Positions 6,226 through 12,667 of a DNA stretch of 12,980 nt are shown here, in pieces. The stretch comes from DAOTXL01 sp034434895 (GTDB lineage: Bacteria > Chloroflexota > Anaerolineae > JAAYZQ01). The notes beneath the pieces are model-generated. The model was given only the letters and a program-made list of their open reading frames with translations. It had not been told where the DNA came from and did not search any database. Both the position numbers and the translations under genes were made by a program. Positions within the stretch are counted from its first letter, which is position 1, and each line of letters starts with the position of its first letter. The DNA is taken from assembly GCA_034434895.1 (NCBI GenBank), contig DAOTYI010000196.1:1-12980 (forward strand), written 5' to 3'.

Positions 6226-6254
6226 ATTATACTCCAGTTTGCCACAAAAAACAA
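6226..6254 (-). promoter_or_regulatory. Promoter of nfeD
   Basis: The minus strand carries a perfect TATAAT (6231-6226). Seventeen bases upstream is TTGTTT (6254-6249), a weak -35. The -35 coincides with the T-tract of the etfA terminator, so one short stretch ends one transcript and starts the next. The predicted start site is near 6219. Confidence 0.65.
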
Positions 6255-6286
6255 GACCTCCGGGGTTTCAAAATCCCCGGAGGTCT
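6246..6286 (-). terminator. Intrinsic terminator of the hdr-etf operon
   Basis: A perfect 12-bp GC-rich stem (6275-6286 pairing with 6254-6265, AGACCTCCGGGG on one arm) with a 9-base loop is followed on the minus strand by TTGTTTTTT. It starts 16 bases after the etfA stop codon. Confidence 0.93.
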
Positions 6287-6301
6287 CCTGGCCCCTGGCT
6301 G

Positions 6302-7282
6302 CTACTCCGACAACAGGGCCTTGAACTCCTTCTCCAGCAGAGGCACCACGGTGAACAGGTCACCGACAATGCCATAGTTGGCCACCTTGAAGATCGGAGC
6401 TTCGGGGTCCTTGTTGATGGCGACGATGACCTTGGAGGTCTTCATCCCGGCCAGATGCTGGATAGCGCCCGAAATGCCACAGGCGATATACAGGTTGGGG
6501 GTGACCGTCTTGCCGGTCTGGCCCACCTGGTGGCTGTGCTCGATCCAGCCGGCGTCCACCGCGGCGCGGGAGGCGCCCACGGCGGCGCGGAGCGTTTTCG
6601 CCAGGCTGCGAATAGGGGCAAAGCCTTCCGGGCCGCCCACCCCCCGTCCACCGGAGACGATGATGTTGGCCTCGGCGACATCAATCTCCCCCTCACCCGC
6701 GCCGATGATGTCCACCACTCTGGCCCGGATGTTGCCAGCCGACGCCACCACCGGTTCGACCACTGCCCTGGCCTCGGTGGCCGGTTCAGGGACAGGCAGG
6801 ACGTTGGGCCGCAGGGTGGCGATCTGCGGGTCGCCGTTCAGCTTGACTCTGGCCAGCGCCTTGCCGGCATAGATGGGCCGTGTGGCCACCAGCCGCCCAT
6901 CGGCGATCTCCAGGGCGGTGCAGTCGCAGGCCAGTCCCACGCCCAACCGGGCGGCCAGCCGGGGAGCCAGGTCCTTGCCCAGAGCCGTCGCACCGACCAG
7001 AACGATCGCCGGTTCGACCTTGCCCAGAAAGGCGGCCAGGGTGTTGGTATACCCTTCAGCCGAGTAGCGCGCCAGGGCCGGGTCGTCGGCCACATAGACC
7101 TTGGTCGCGCCGTACCGGGCCAGGATATCGGGCAGATTCCCCAGGCCATTGCCCAGCAACGCCGCCTCGACCTGGCTACCCAAGGCGGCGGCCAGTTGTG
7201 CCCCGGCCCCCAGAGCCTCAAAGGTGACCTTTTTCAGGACACCATCCCGCTGTTCTGCTATGACCAGAACATTGTTCCCCAT
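6302..7282 (-). CDS. etfA: Electron transfer flavoprotein subunit alpha
   Basis: This is a 326-residue EtfA. The N-terminal ETF domain starts MGNNVLVIAEQRDG. The C-terminal FAD-binding domain (from about 203) has VSGGRGVGGPEGF (209-221), VGASRAAVDAGW (235-246, with the flavin-facing Arg239), HQVGQTGKTV (251-260) and the EtfA signature LYIACGISGAIQH (264-276) followed by VIVAIN. EtfA binds the mobile electron-carrying FAD of the EtfAB dimer in the cytoplasm. It receives electrons from acyl-CoA or other flavin dehydrogenases and passes them on. The gene follows etfB after 30 bases with a strong ribosome-binding site (GAGGAGG) and ends at a clear terminator. It is the last gene of the HdrD-like/HdrA/Etf cluster. 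No C-terminal ferredoxin extension is present. Confidence 0.97.
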   Translation of the reverse strand: MGNNVLVIAEQRDGVLKKVTFEALGAGAQLAAALGSQVEAALLGNGLGNLPDILARYGATKVYVADDPALARYSAEGYTNTLAAFLGKVEPAIVLVGATALGKDLAPRLAARLGVGLACDCTALEIADGRLVATRPIYAGKALARVKLNGDPQIATLRPNVLPVPEPATEARAVVEPVVASAGNIRARVVDIIGAGEGEIDVAEANIIVSGGRGVGGPEGFAPIRSLAKTLRAAVGASRAAVDAGWIEHSHQVGQTGKTVTPNLYIACGISGAIQHLAGMKTSKVIVAINKDPEAPIFKVANYGIVGDLFTVVPLLEKEFKALLSE

Positions 7283-7312
7283 CTGTTCCTCCTCGTATCC
7301 TGATCCCTGGCC

Positions 7313-8101
7313 CTAAATCACCCTGGCTTCTTCGCGCAACAGGCGCACCACTTCCCTGGCCGCTTCTTCCGGCTCACCGGGGACGATGCGCCCGGCCGGT
7401 CGCTCTGGCGGCGGCAGGATCTCGATGGTTTCCAGCCTGGCTCCCGCCGCACCCACTGTGCCGGGGTCCAGGCCCACATCGCCCGGTCCCCACTGGGTGA
7501 ACGGTTTGCTCCGGGCCTGGCGGATGCCCTTGAACGACGGGTAGCGCGGCTCGTTCAGCCCCTTTTGGGCGGTGAGGACCGCCGGCAGCGGCGTCTCGAC
7601 CACCTCACGGCCGCCTTCGATCTCCCGTTCAGCGCGGACCGACCTGCCATCGGCGGCCAGTTCCAGGCGGGTGACGACCGAGACGTGGGGCAGGTCCAGC
7701 ATTTCGGCCAGCATGGCCCCCACAGCGGCATTGTCGTCGTCCACAGCCTGTTTGCCGCAAAAGATGACATCGTACTCACCCAACTTGCGAATGGCCGCCG
7801 CCAGAGCCTGGGCCGTGGCGTAGGCGTCGCCGCCCAGGAAGGCCGGGTCGGAGAGGTGATAGACTTCGTCGGCACCCATGGCCAGGCCCTTGAGGATGCT
7901 CTCCCGTGCCCGCTCCGGTCCCAGGCTGATCAGCGTGACCTTACCGCCGTGCGCCTCCTGCCACCGGAGGGCCTCCTCCAGGGCGAACTCGTCGTAGGGG
8001 TTGACCACATACTGGATCCCCTCCTCGGCAATCTTTCCTCCCCGCACCTCGATGCGTGTCTCGGTGTCGGGGACCTCTTTGAGACAGACGATTGAGTTCA
8101 T
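7313..8101 (-). CDS. etfB: Electron transfer flavoprotein subunit beta
   Basis: This is a 262-residue EtfB of normal length. MNSIVCLKEVPDTET is at the N-terminus, VNPYDEFALEEALR at 33-46, the nucleotide loop VDDDNAAVGAMLAEML at 120-135, and the EtfB hallmark TPLPAVLTAQKGLNEPRYPS at 170-189. The nucleotide loop has DDDN, as in AMP-binding EtfB proteins such as the mitochondrial one. Electron-bifurcating EtfB proteins, which bind a second FAD, have DGDTAQVGP there. This suggests a non-bifurcating Etf, but it is an inference from one motif. The partner is EtfA, encoded 30 bases downstream. The upstream neighbour is an HdrA gene whose stop is 21 bases away. Its ribosome-binding site is a perfect TAAGGAGGT, the best in the window, so expression is probably high. 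Confidence 0.97.
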   Translation of the reverse strand: MNSIVCLKEVPDTETRIEVRGGKIAEEGIQYVVNPYDEFALEEALRWQEAHGGKVTLISLGPERARESILKGLAMGADEVYHLSDPAFLGGDAYATAQALAAAIRKLGEYDVIFCGKQAVDDDNAAVGAMLAEMLDLPHVSVVTRLELAADGRSVRAEREIEGGREVVETPLPAVLTAQKGLNEPRYPSFKGIRQARSKPFTQWGPGDVGLDPGTVGAAGARLETIEILPPPERPAGRIVPGEPEEAAREVVRLLREEARVI

Positions 8102-8104
8102 GCT

Positions 8105-8113
8105 ACCTCCTTA
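8105..8113 (-). promoter_or_regulatory. Full-consensus ribosome-binding site of etfB
   Basis: TAAGGAGGT on the minus strand complements nine bases of the typical 16S rRNA 3' end, with three bases before the ATG at 8101. It contrasts with the genes in this window that lack any ribosome-binding site. Confidence 0.85.
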
Positions 8114-8122
8114 CGAATCGTG

Positions 8123-10087
8123 CTACGCCAACATTGCATCCAACATGGCCAGCGTCTGTTTTTGGGTGAAATGCCCCAGCGTGATCGCTTTGGAGGGGCA
8201 GGCCACCGAGCAGGCGCCGCAGCCTTTACACAACACCTCATTGATGGTCATGATGCCGCGCCAGGGGTGCAGGCTCAGAGCGCCGTAAGCGCAGGCCGCC
8301 TGGCACAGTCCACAGCCGACGCACAGCTCGCGGTTCACCGAACTGACAATGGCCTCTACCTTGGCCTGGCCCACCGAGAGCGGGATCAGGGCCGACGAAG
8401 CGGCTGCCCTGGCCTGCGCCACCGTGTCAGGGATGTCTTTCGGCCCCTGGCAGGTGCCGGCCAGGAAGATGCCATCGCTGGTGGTGTCCACCGGCCGCAG
8501 CTTGGGGTGGGCTTCGGCCAGGAAGCCGTCGGCCGTGCGCGCCAGTTTCAGCAGCCTGGCTACCCCATCGCCCGCCGCCGCCGGTTCCAGGCCAACGGCC
8601 AGGACGACCAGGTCAGCCTCCACCTCGACCGTCTTGCGCAACAGCGTGTCCTCGGCACGGACCACCAGCCTGTCGCCACGGCGGTAGATTTCCGAGGGGT
8701 TTCCGCGCCGATAGCGCACCCCCCGCGACCGCGCCCGGTCGTAAAACTCTTCCCCCCCTTTGGTAAAGGCCCGCACATCCATGTAAAAGACGGTCACGCG
8801 GGCATCGGGCAGTTGGTCCAGGAGAAGGTTGGCCTGCTTGGCGGTGTACATACAACACACCCGCGAGCAGTAGGCATGGCCCAGTTGTTTGTCCCGCGAG
8901 CCGACGCAGTGGATAAAGACGACCTGCTGGGGCGGCCTGTCGGTGCCGGGGATGACGATCCGCCCGCCGGTCGGGCCGTCGGCTGCTGCCAGCCGCTCAA
9001 ACTCCAGCGCCGTGATCACGCCAGGATACCGCCCATAGCCGAATTCAGGCTTGCGGGCAGCGTCGAACGGGTCGTAACCGGTGGCGACAATGATGGCCCC
9101 CACCTGCAAGACAACCTGCTCTTCCCGTTGATCAAAATTCACCGCCCCTTCCGGGCAGGCCAGGGCGCAGGGTGGACCTTCCTCACAGCGGCCTGTCGTC
9201 AGCAGCAGGCAATGGGTCGGGTCTACGGTGTAGGTCGGCGGCAGGGCGCGGGGGGAGGGCCGAAAAATGGCGGCCCGCCGGCCCATCCCGGCCTGGAACT
9301 CGTCGGCGATCTGGCCGGCCAGGACACAGGCCAGGGCACACCTGCCACAGGCGGTACACCTGTCTGCCTCCACAAAGCGCGGCCTGCGCCGGACCGTCAC
9401 CGTAAAGTTGCCGATATACCCTTCGACGTTGACCACCTCGCTATAGGTCAGCACCTTGATGCGGGGGTGGGCCATGGCCCGTTCCATGTCGGAGAGGATC
9501 AGCGCCCCCGCATCCTCCAGGCGGGGGAAGGTCTTGTTGAGTTGGGCCATCCGTCCGCCCAGGTTGGGTTGCCGCTCGACCAGGTAGACCTGATACCCCG
9601 CCTCGGCGATGTCCAGCGCCGCTTCCAGCCCGGCCACCCCACCACCGATGACCAGCGCCGCCGGGGTGACAGCCACCCGGCGCTCTTCCAGCGGCTCCAG
9701 CAGCGCGGCCTTGGCCACCACGCCGGCGATCAACTCTTTGGCCTTCTGGGTGGCAACGACCCGGTCGCTGTGCACCCACGAGCACTGCTCACGGATGTTA
9801 GCCATCTCGAACTGATAGGGGTTAACCCCCACCTCCTGAACGACGGCGCGGAAAGTGGTCTCGTGCATCCGGGGGGAGCAGGAGGCGACGACGACGCGGT
9901 TCAGGCCATAGTCCCGGATGTCTTGTTTGATCATCTCCTGACCGGGGTCGGAGCACATATACACATAGTCGCGGGCCACGACCACGTGGGGCAGCGAGGC
10001 CGCATATTCCGCCACCGCGGTTGAATCCACCGTCGCCGCGATATTGATGCCGCAATGGCAAACGTACACGCCGATCCTTGGTGCCAT
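8123..10087 (-). CDS. hdrA: HdrA-like heterodisulfide reductase subunit A
   Basis: This is a 654-residue Fe-S flavoprotein of HdrA length. The N-terminal domain has VCHCGINIAATVD (from residue 9) and further Cys45, Cys70 (SCSPRMHE) and Cys102, which fit the N-terminal 4Fe-4S cluster. FAD binding uses VIGGGVAGLEAALDIAEAGY (from 146). An inserted ferredoxin part has CTACGRCALAC (244-254) and later C301, C307 and C311. YCSRVCCMYTAKQA (406-419) is typical of HdrA. Two C-terminal 4Fe-4S motifs end the protein: CVGCGLCQAAC (589-599) and CKGCGACSVAC (620-630). HdrA proteins split or route electrons between ferredoxin, NADH or hydrogenase partners and HdrBC. The neighbours EtfB and EtfA suggest exchange with Etf. 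The ATG at 10087 was chosen. A GTG at 10111, overlapping the HEPN stop, would add eight residues. No transmembrane segment is seen. Confidence 0.93.
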   Translation of the reverse strand: MAPRIGVYVCHCGINIAATVDSTAVAEYAASLPHVVVARDYVYMCSDPGQEMIKQDIRDYGLNRVVVASCSPRMHETTFRAVVQEVGVNPYQFEMANIREQCSWVHSDRVVATQKAKELIAGVVAKAALLEPLEERRVAVTPAALVIGGGVAGLEAALDIAEAGYQVYLVERQPNLGGRMAQLNKTFPRLEDAGALILSDMERAMAHPRIKVLTYSEVVNVEGYIGNFTVTVRRRPRFVEADRCTACGRCALACVLAGQIADEFQAGMGRRAAIFRPSPRALPPTYTVDPTHCLLLTTGRCEEGPPCALACPEGAVNFDQREEQVVLQVGAIIVATGYDPFDAARKPEFGYGRYPGVITALEFERLAAADGPTGGRIVIPGTDRPPQQVVFIHCVGSRDKQLGHAYCSRVCCMYTAKQANLLLDQLPDARVTVFYMDVRAFTKGGEEFYDRARSRGVRYRRGNPSEIYRRGDRLVVRAEDTLLRKTVEVEADLVVLAVGLEPAAAGDGVARLLKLARTADGFLAEAHPKLRPVDTTSDGIFLAGTCQGPKDIPDTVAQARAAASSALIPLSVGQAKVEAIVSSVNRELCVGCGLCQAACAYGALSLHPWRGIMTINEVLCKGCGACSVACPSKAITLGHFTQKQTLAMLDAMLA

Positions 10088-10107
10088 TTGTGCTTCTCTC
10101 TCATTCC

Positions 10108-10539
10108 TCACTGATCGGTTGCCATCTGCTGTTCGATTACCTCAAGCAACTGCCAGGCCTTTTTGACCAGATGGCCTGCCTCCTGGCGGGTAGCCTTGAT
10201 CTGACCGTAGGTGGTTTGGTGGCGCCTGCGCTGCGCCCGCTCGAACTCAGCTACCAGAGAAGCATGTGTTGCGCCCAGCCTGGCTTCGGCAAACTCGGTC
10301 AGCGTCTTGTGGTGTCGTTCTACCCTGGCTCGATAGCCATCGGCGTAGAGCAACGCCGTCACGGCCAGGAGCATGGCATTGTAGGCCAGCTCGTAAGCCG
10401 GCGAAGGAAAGTCGTTGAACAACTTTTGAGCAGCCGACGCCTCTTCACGAGCCCGCTCCAGTACCAGGGCGATTTCCTGGCGACTGACGGCCTCCGCCTT
10501 GATCCAACCTTCTTGCTGCAATTCCTCAAGCGAGGGCAT
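10108..10539 (-). CDS. HEPN-domain protein, partner of adjacent nucleotidyltransferase
   Basis: This is a 143-residue, all-helical HEPN-like protein (PF05168 type). The central signature is SPAYELAYNAMLLAVTALLYADGY (46-69). A basic stretch RAQRRRHQTTYG (101-112) follows, where HEPN proteins carry their Arg/His active site. The canonical RX4HXY of HepT-type RNases is not exactly present. R72-X4-H77 and R106-H107 with Y111 are the nearest variants, so RNase activity is uncertain. The start lies 14 bases inside the end of the nucleotidyltransferase gene, so the two are translationally coupled. In MNT/HEPN systems the HEPN protein is the toxin and the nucleotidyltransferase disarms it by adding AMP. 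That role is inferred from family and gene order. The pair sits between hdr genes, and the HdrA ATG follows its stop after 20 bases. Confidence 0.82.
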   Translation of the reverse strand: MPSLEELQQEGWIKAEAVSRQEIALVLERAREEASAAQKLFNDFPSPAYELAYNAMLLAVTALLYADGYRARVERHHKTLTEFAEARLGATHASLVAEFERAQRRRHQTTYGQIKATRQEAGHLVKKAWQLLEVIEQQMATDQ

Positions 10540-11098
10540 TCACATCCCCTGCCAATACAATTTTGGGTCCCTGCGTCACCCGCTCCAGGAAGGCATCTCC
10601 CTCACGTCGTCGCCGGGCAAATTCCTCCCGGTCATAGACCGTCTCATTGATCTCGCGGCCCAGCCGGTGCTCCAGGTCACGTAATATCTCACGTAAGCGG
10701 TCCAGATCCACCTGCCCGATAACCATCAAGTCAATGTCGGACCAGGCATCTTCTCTTCCTGCTGCAAATGAGCCGTAGAGGAAAGCCTGGTCCACCTGTC
10801 CCAGGCGGGCCAGCTCAGCCCGCAGGGTCTGGCCCAGCCCGGTCGTTTTGATGACTATGCTGCGCAGTTCGGGATAGAGAGGATGCTGCCGATTAATGCG
10901 GTAGAATTTGGCCCTTCCGCGCCAGCGACTTTCAAGCAGCCCAATTCCTTCCAGACGATTGAGTTCCCGGCGCAACGCATTGTTATTCTCGCCCAACTCT
11001 TGCCCCAGGCCTTTCAAGTGGTATTCTTGATCGGGATGCATCAGGAACCAGGTCAGCACTTTGATCCGTGCCCTGGAGCGAATCAGCGCTTCAAGCAT
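10526..11098 (-). CDS. Winged-helix plus minimal nucleotidyltransferase (MNT) protein
   Basis: This is a 190-residue fusion. Residues about 1-80 form a winged helix of ArsR/MarR type (RIKVLTWFLMHPDQEYHLKG, then NNNALRRELNRLEGIGLLES and a basic wing RWRGRAKFYRIN). Residues about 100-185 form a minimal nucleotidyltransferase with the GS-X10-DxD motif (G109-S110, D121-I-D123 in WSDIDLMVIG). MNT proteins of this group pair with HEPN proteins and act as antitoxins by nucleotidylation. The winged helix would let this one also bind DNA and repress its own operon. Two identical palindromes lie 17-55 bases upstream of the ATG, as expected for such autoregulation. The start has a ribosome-binding site (GAGGTG, five bases upstream). 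The HEPN gene overlaps the 3' end. Confidence 0.87.
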   Translation of the reverse strand: MLEALIRSRARIKVLTWFLMHPDQEYHLKGLGQELGENNNALRRELNRLEGIGLLESRWRGRAKFYRINRQHPLYPELRSIVIKTTGLGQTLRAELARLGQVDQAFLYGSFAAGREDAWSDIDLMVIGQVDLDRLREILRDLEHRLGREINETVYDREEFARRRREGDAFLERVTQGPKIVLAGDVNALA

Positions 11099-11114
11099 TT
11101 CTCACCTCTCTCTT

Positions 11115-11153
11115 CGGGTACAAAAAGTACCCGTATGGGTACAAAAAGTACCC
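11115..11153 (-). promoter_or_regulatory. Tandem operator-like palindromes upstream of the MNT/HEPN genes
   Basis: Two copies of GGGTAC-AAAAA-GTACCC lie at 11116-11132 (extended to CGGGTAC/GTACCCG, 11115-11133) and 11137-11153. Their centres are exactly 21 bases apart, two helical turns, so two dimers would sit on the same face of the DNA. They lie in the 74-base gap between the HdrD-like stop and the MNT start. The best candidate ligand is the winged-helix domain encoded just downstream. No convincing -35/-10 pair was found around them. Confidence 0.8.
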
Positions 11154-11172
11154 GATGCCTGAGACCCGATCC

Positions 11173-12315
11173 CTACTCTTCCATCGCCAACGCTACCAAC
11201 TCCATAATGTCCATCACCTGAATCCTGTCGTCCAGCCCCAGAATCTTGACCGCGTCCTCCAGGGTCAGCAGGCAGAAGGGACAGGCCACGGCCAGGACCT
11301 CGGCGCCCAGGGCCACCGCGTCGCGCACCCGCTGGTGGGCCAGCCGCTCCTCGACGTTGGTGCCTTCGGCCCACATCCGCCCGCCGCCGCCCTCACAACA
11401 GACGCTCCGCTCCCGGCTGCGGTCCAGGTCCTCGAACTCGACGCCGGGGATAGAGCGCAGGATGTAGCGCGGCTCATCGTAGATGCCGTTGTGTTTGCCC
11501 AGGAAGCAGGGGTCATGATAGGTGACCTTTTTGCGCACCGGATTGGTCAGCGTCAGCCTGCCGCTCTCCAGCAGCTCGACCAGGAGCTGAGTGTAATGCT
11601 GCACCGGGAAGGGCATCTCGCCATACTCGTTGCGGAACGCATTGAAACAGTGGGGCGAGACGGTCACCATCCGCCGTGCCTGAAACTCCTGGCACATCTC
11701 ATGGAAACCCTGCACCATGTCGGCAAAGCCCTCCGCCTCGCCGATGCGCCGGATTTCGTTGCCACAGCACACCTCATCCACGCCCAGGGTGCCGAACTCG
11801 ATGCCCGCCCGCCGGAACAGGGTCGCCAGGGCACGGGTCACCGGCTGGACACGGGGGTCGTAGGCCGGGGTGCAGCCGACATAGAACAACAGGTCGGTCT
11901 GGCCTGTGTCCAGGACATTGGGCACTTCAAAGTCCAGTCCCTCGGTCCAGCCGTCGCGGCCTTCGGTGGCAAAGCCCAGGGTGTTGCCCCGGGTGAAGGC
12001 GCTCATCAGCGCGTCGCGGACGCGGGGTGGCACCCCTTTGCCCTCGCCGACGATGTAGCTCCGCAGGCCGATGATCACATCGGCGGGGTGGATGTCCTTA
12101 GGGCAGCGGAGGGTGCAGGTCAGGCAGTTGGTGCAGTCCCACAGCACCGGCATCTGGCTGGGGTCTATGAAATCCTCGATCAGCGCCTGGTAGATAATGC
12201 CCCGGATGTTGAGGGCCGTCTTCATCGACACCGGGCAGCCGCCGGTGCAGCGCCCGCACTGGATGCACTCCAACAAGGTATATTCTCGGACAAATTCTCG
12301 GCTGTTGACTTTCAT
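11173..12315 (-). CDS. HdrC-HdrB fusion: HdrD/GlpC-like Fe-S oxidoreductase with two CCG domains
   Basis: This is a 380-residue soluble protein. The HdrC-like N-terminus has two 4Fe-4S motifs, C17-C20-C23-C27 (CIQCGRCTGGCP) and C61-C64-C67-C71 (CTNCLTCTLRCP). Two cysteine-rich CCG domains follow. The first has C148, C183-C184 and C223 (SPHCFNAF, with Ser where the first Cys of CxxC would be). The second is complete: C270 (DPCFLGKHNG), C306-C307 (VCCEGGGG) and CPFC 345-348. Such proteins are the disulfide- or quinone-linked partners of HdrA, glycerol-3-phosphate and lactate dehydrogenases, and Etf. The complete second domain could hold a noncubane 4Fe-4S cluster. Its likely partners are HdrA and EtfAB downstream, though the MNT/HEPN genes intervene. 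The start is supported by AGGGGGGG shortly upstream. No membrane span is seen, unlike the membrane-bound Etf oxidoreductases. The exact electron acceptor is unknown. Confidence 0.92.
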   Translation of the reverse strand: MKVNSREFVREYTLLECIQCGRCTGGCPVSMKTALNIRGIIYQALIEDFIDPSQMPVLWDCTNCLTCTLRCPKDIHPADVIIGLRSYIVGEGKGVPPRVRDALMSAFTRGNTLGFATEGRDGWTEGLDFEVPNVLDTGQTDLLFYVGCTPAYDPRVQPVTRALATLFRRAGIEFGTLGVDEVCCGNEIRRIGEAEGFADMVQGFHEMCQEFQARRMVTVSPHCFNAFRNEYGEMPFPVQHYTQLLVELLESGRLTLTNPVRKKVTYHDPCFLGKHNGIYDEPRYILRSIPGVEFEDLDRSRERSVCCEGGGGRMWAEGTNVEERLAHQRVRDAVALGAEVLAVACPFCLLTLEDAVKILGLDDRIQVMDIMELVALAMEE

Positions 12316-12403
12316 GCTACCCCCCCTGGCTTCTGCTTAGAACTGGTCTGAAAACCACCAAGGACACGAAGGACACAAAGAATTTCTGTCAATTTCATCA
12401 GGG

Positions 12404-12472
12404 CAGGCTTTGCCTGGACAGCCTGAAAAGGCTGTCCTACACCTTTCGTTCCCGCTGGATCACGGTCCAGCG
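12404..12472. repeat. Cluster of three hairpins
   Basis: CAGGC-ttt-GCCTG (12404-12416), GGACAGCCT-gaaa-AGGCTGTCC (12416-12437, a perfect 9-bp stem with a GNRA-type loop) and CGCTGGA-tcacgg-TCCAGCG (12453-12472) follow one another. None has a T-tract, so they are not intrinsic terminators. Confidence 0.75.
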
Positions 12473-12574
12473 ACGGGCTACGGTCCGCCCCCGCCGTTGC
12501 CGCCCTGGCCTGGGCCACGGTGTCGGACTGCCCCAAACTCATCACGGCAACCAGACCTTGAAAATATCCCCTCT

Positions 12575-12641
12575 CACCGCAGAGGCGCAGAGAACGCGGA
12601 GGAATCATAAAAAACTCGGCGGCCTCTGCGTCTCTGCGGTG
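12575..12641. repeat. Imperfect 18-bp inverted repeat
   Basis: CACCGCAGAGGCGCAGAG (12575-12592) pairs with 12624-12641 at 17 of 18 positions across a 31-base loop. Each arm itself repeats GCAGAG. This looks like a dispersed intergenic repeat that lies between the antitoxin-like gene and the HdrD-like gene. Confidence 0.75.
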
Positions 12642-12667
12642 CAATTCGGGACTTTTTCAACAGCTTC

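Larger units (their letters stand above)
12316..12667. other. 352-base gap of hairpins and dispersed-repeat-like sequence, no gene seen
   Basis: No frame here looks like a real protein; the longest minus-strand frame spans palindromes and low-complexity sequence. The gap holds a tandem AAGGACACN motif (12359-12376), three hairpins (12404-12472), a 27-base stretch resembling the hdrA 3' region (12498-12524) and an 18-bp inverted repeat (12575-12641). A TTGACA at 12392-12387 has no matching -10 box, so the promoter of the HdrD-like gene is not identified. Confidence 0.7.

Noticed and set aside
8120..10024. 634-codon plus-strand frame opposite hdrA
   Set aside because: The minus strand encodes unmistakable HdrA motifs over the same bases. 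The plus frame has no recognisable motifs and is a GC-driven antisense open frame. The same applies to the long antisense frames at 2017-3081, 4892-6166, 6215-7303 and 11068-12351.
12364..12392. TTGACA at 12392-12387 as promoter of the HdrD-like gene
   Set aside because: At 16-18 bases downstream only TTCGTG, TCGTGT or CGTGTC are found, none resembling a -10 box.
12312..12644. 110-codon minus-strand frame before the HdrD-like gene
   Set aside because: It runs through hairpins and repeat sequence, has no family resemblance beyond nine HdrA-like residues, and overlaps the start of the HdrD-like gene.
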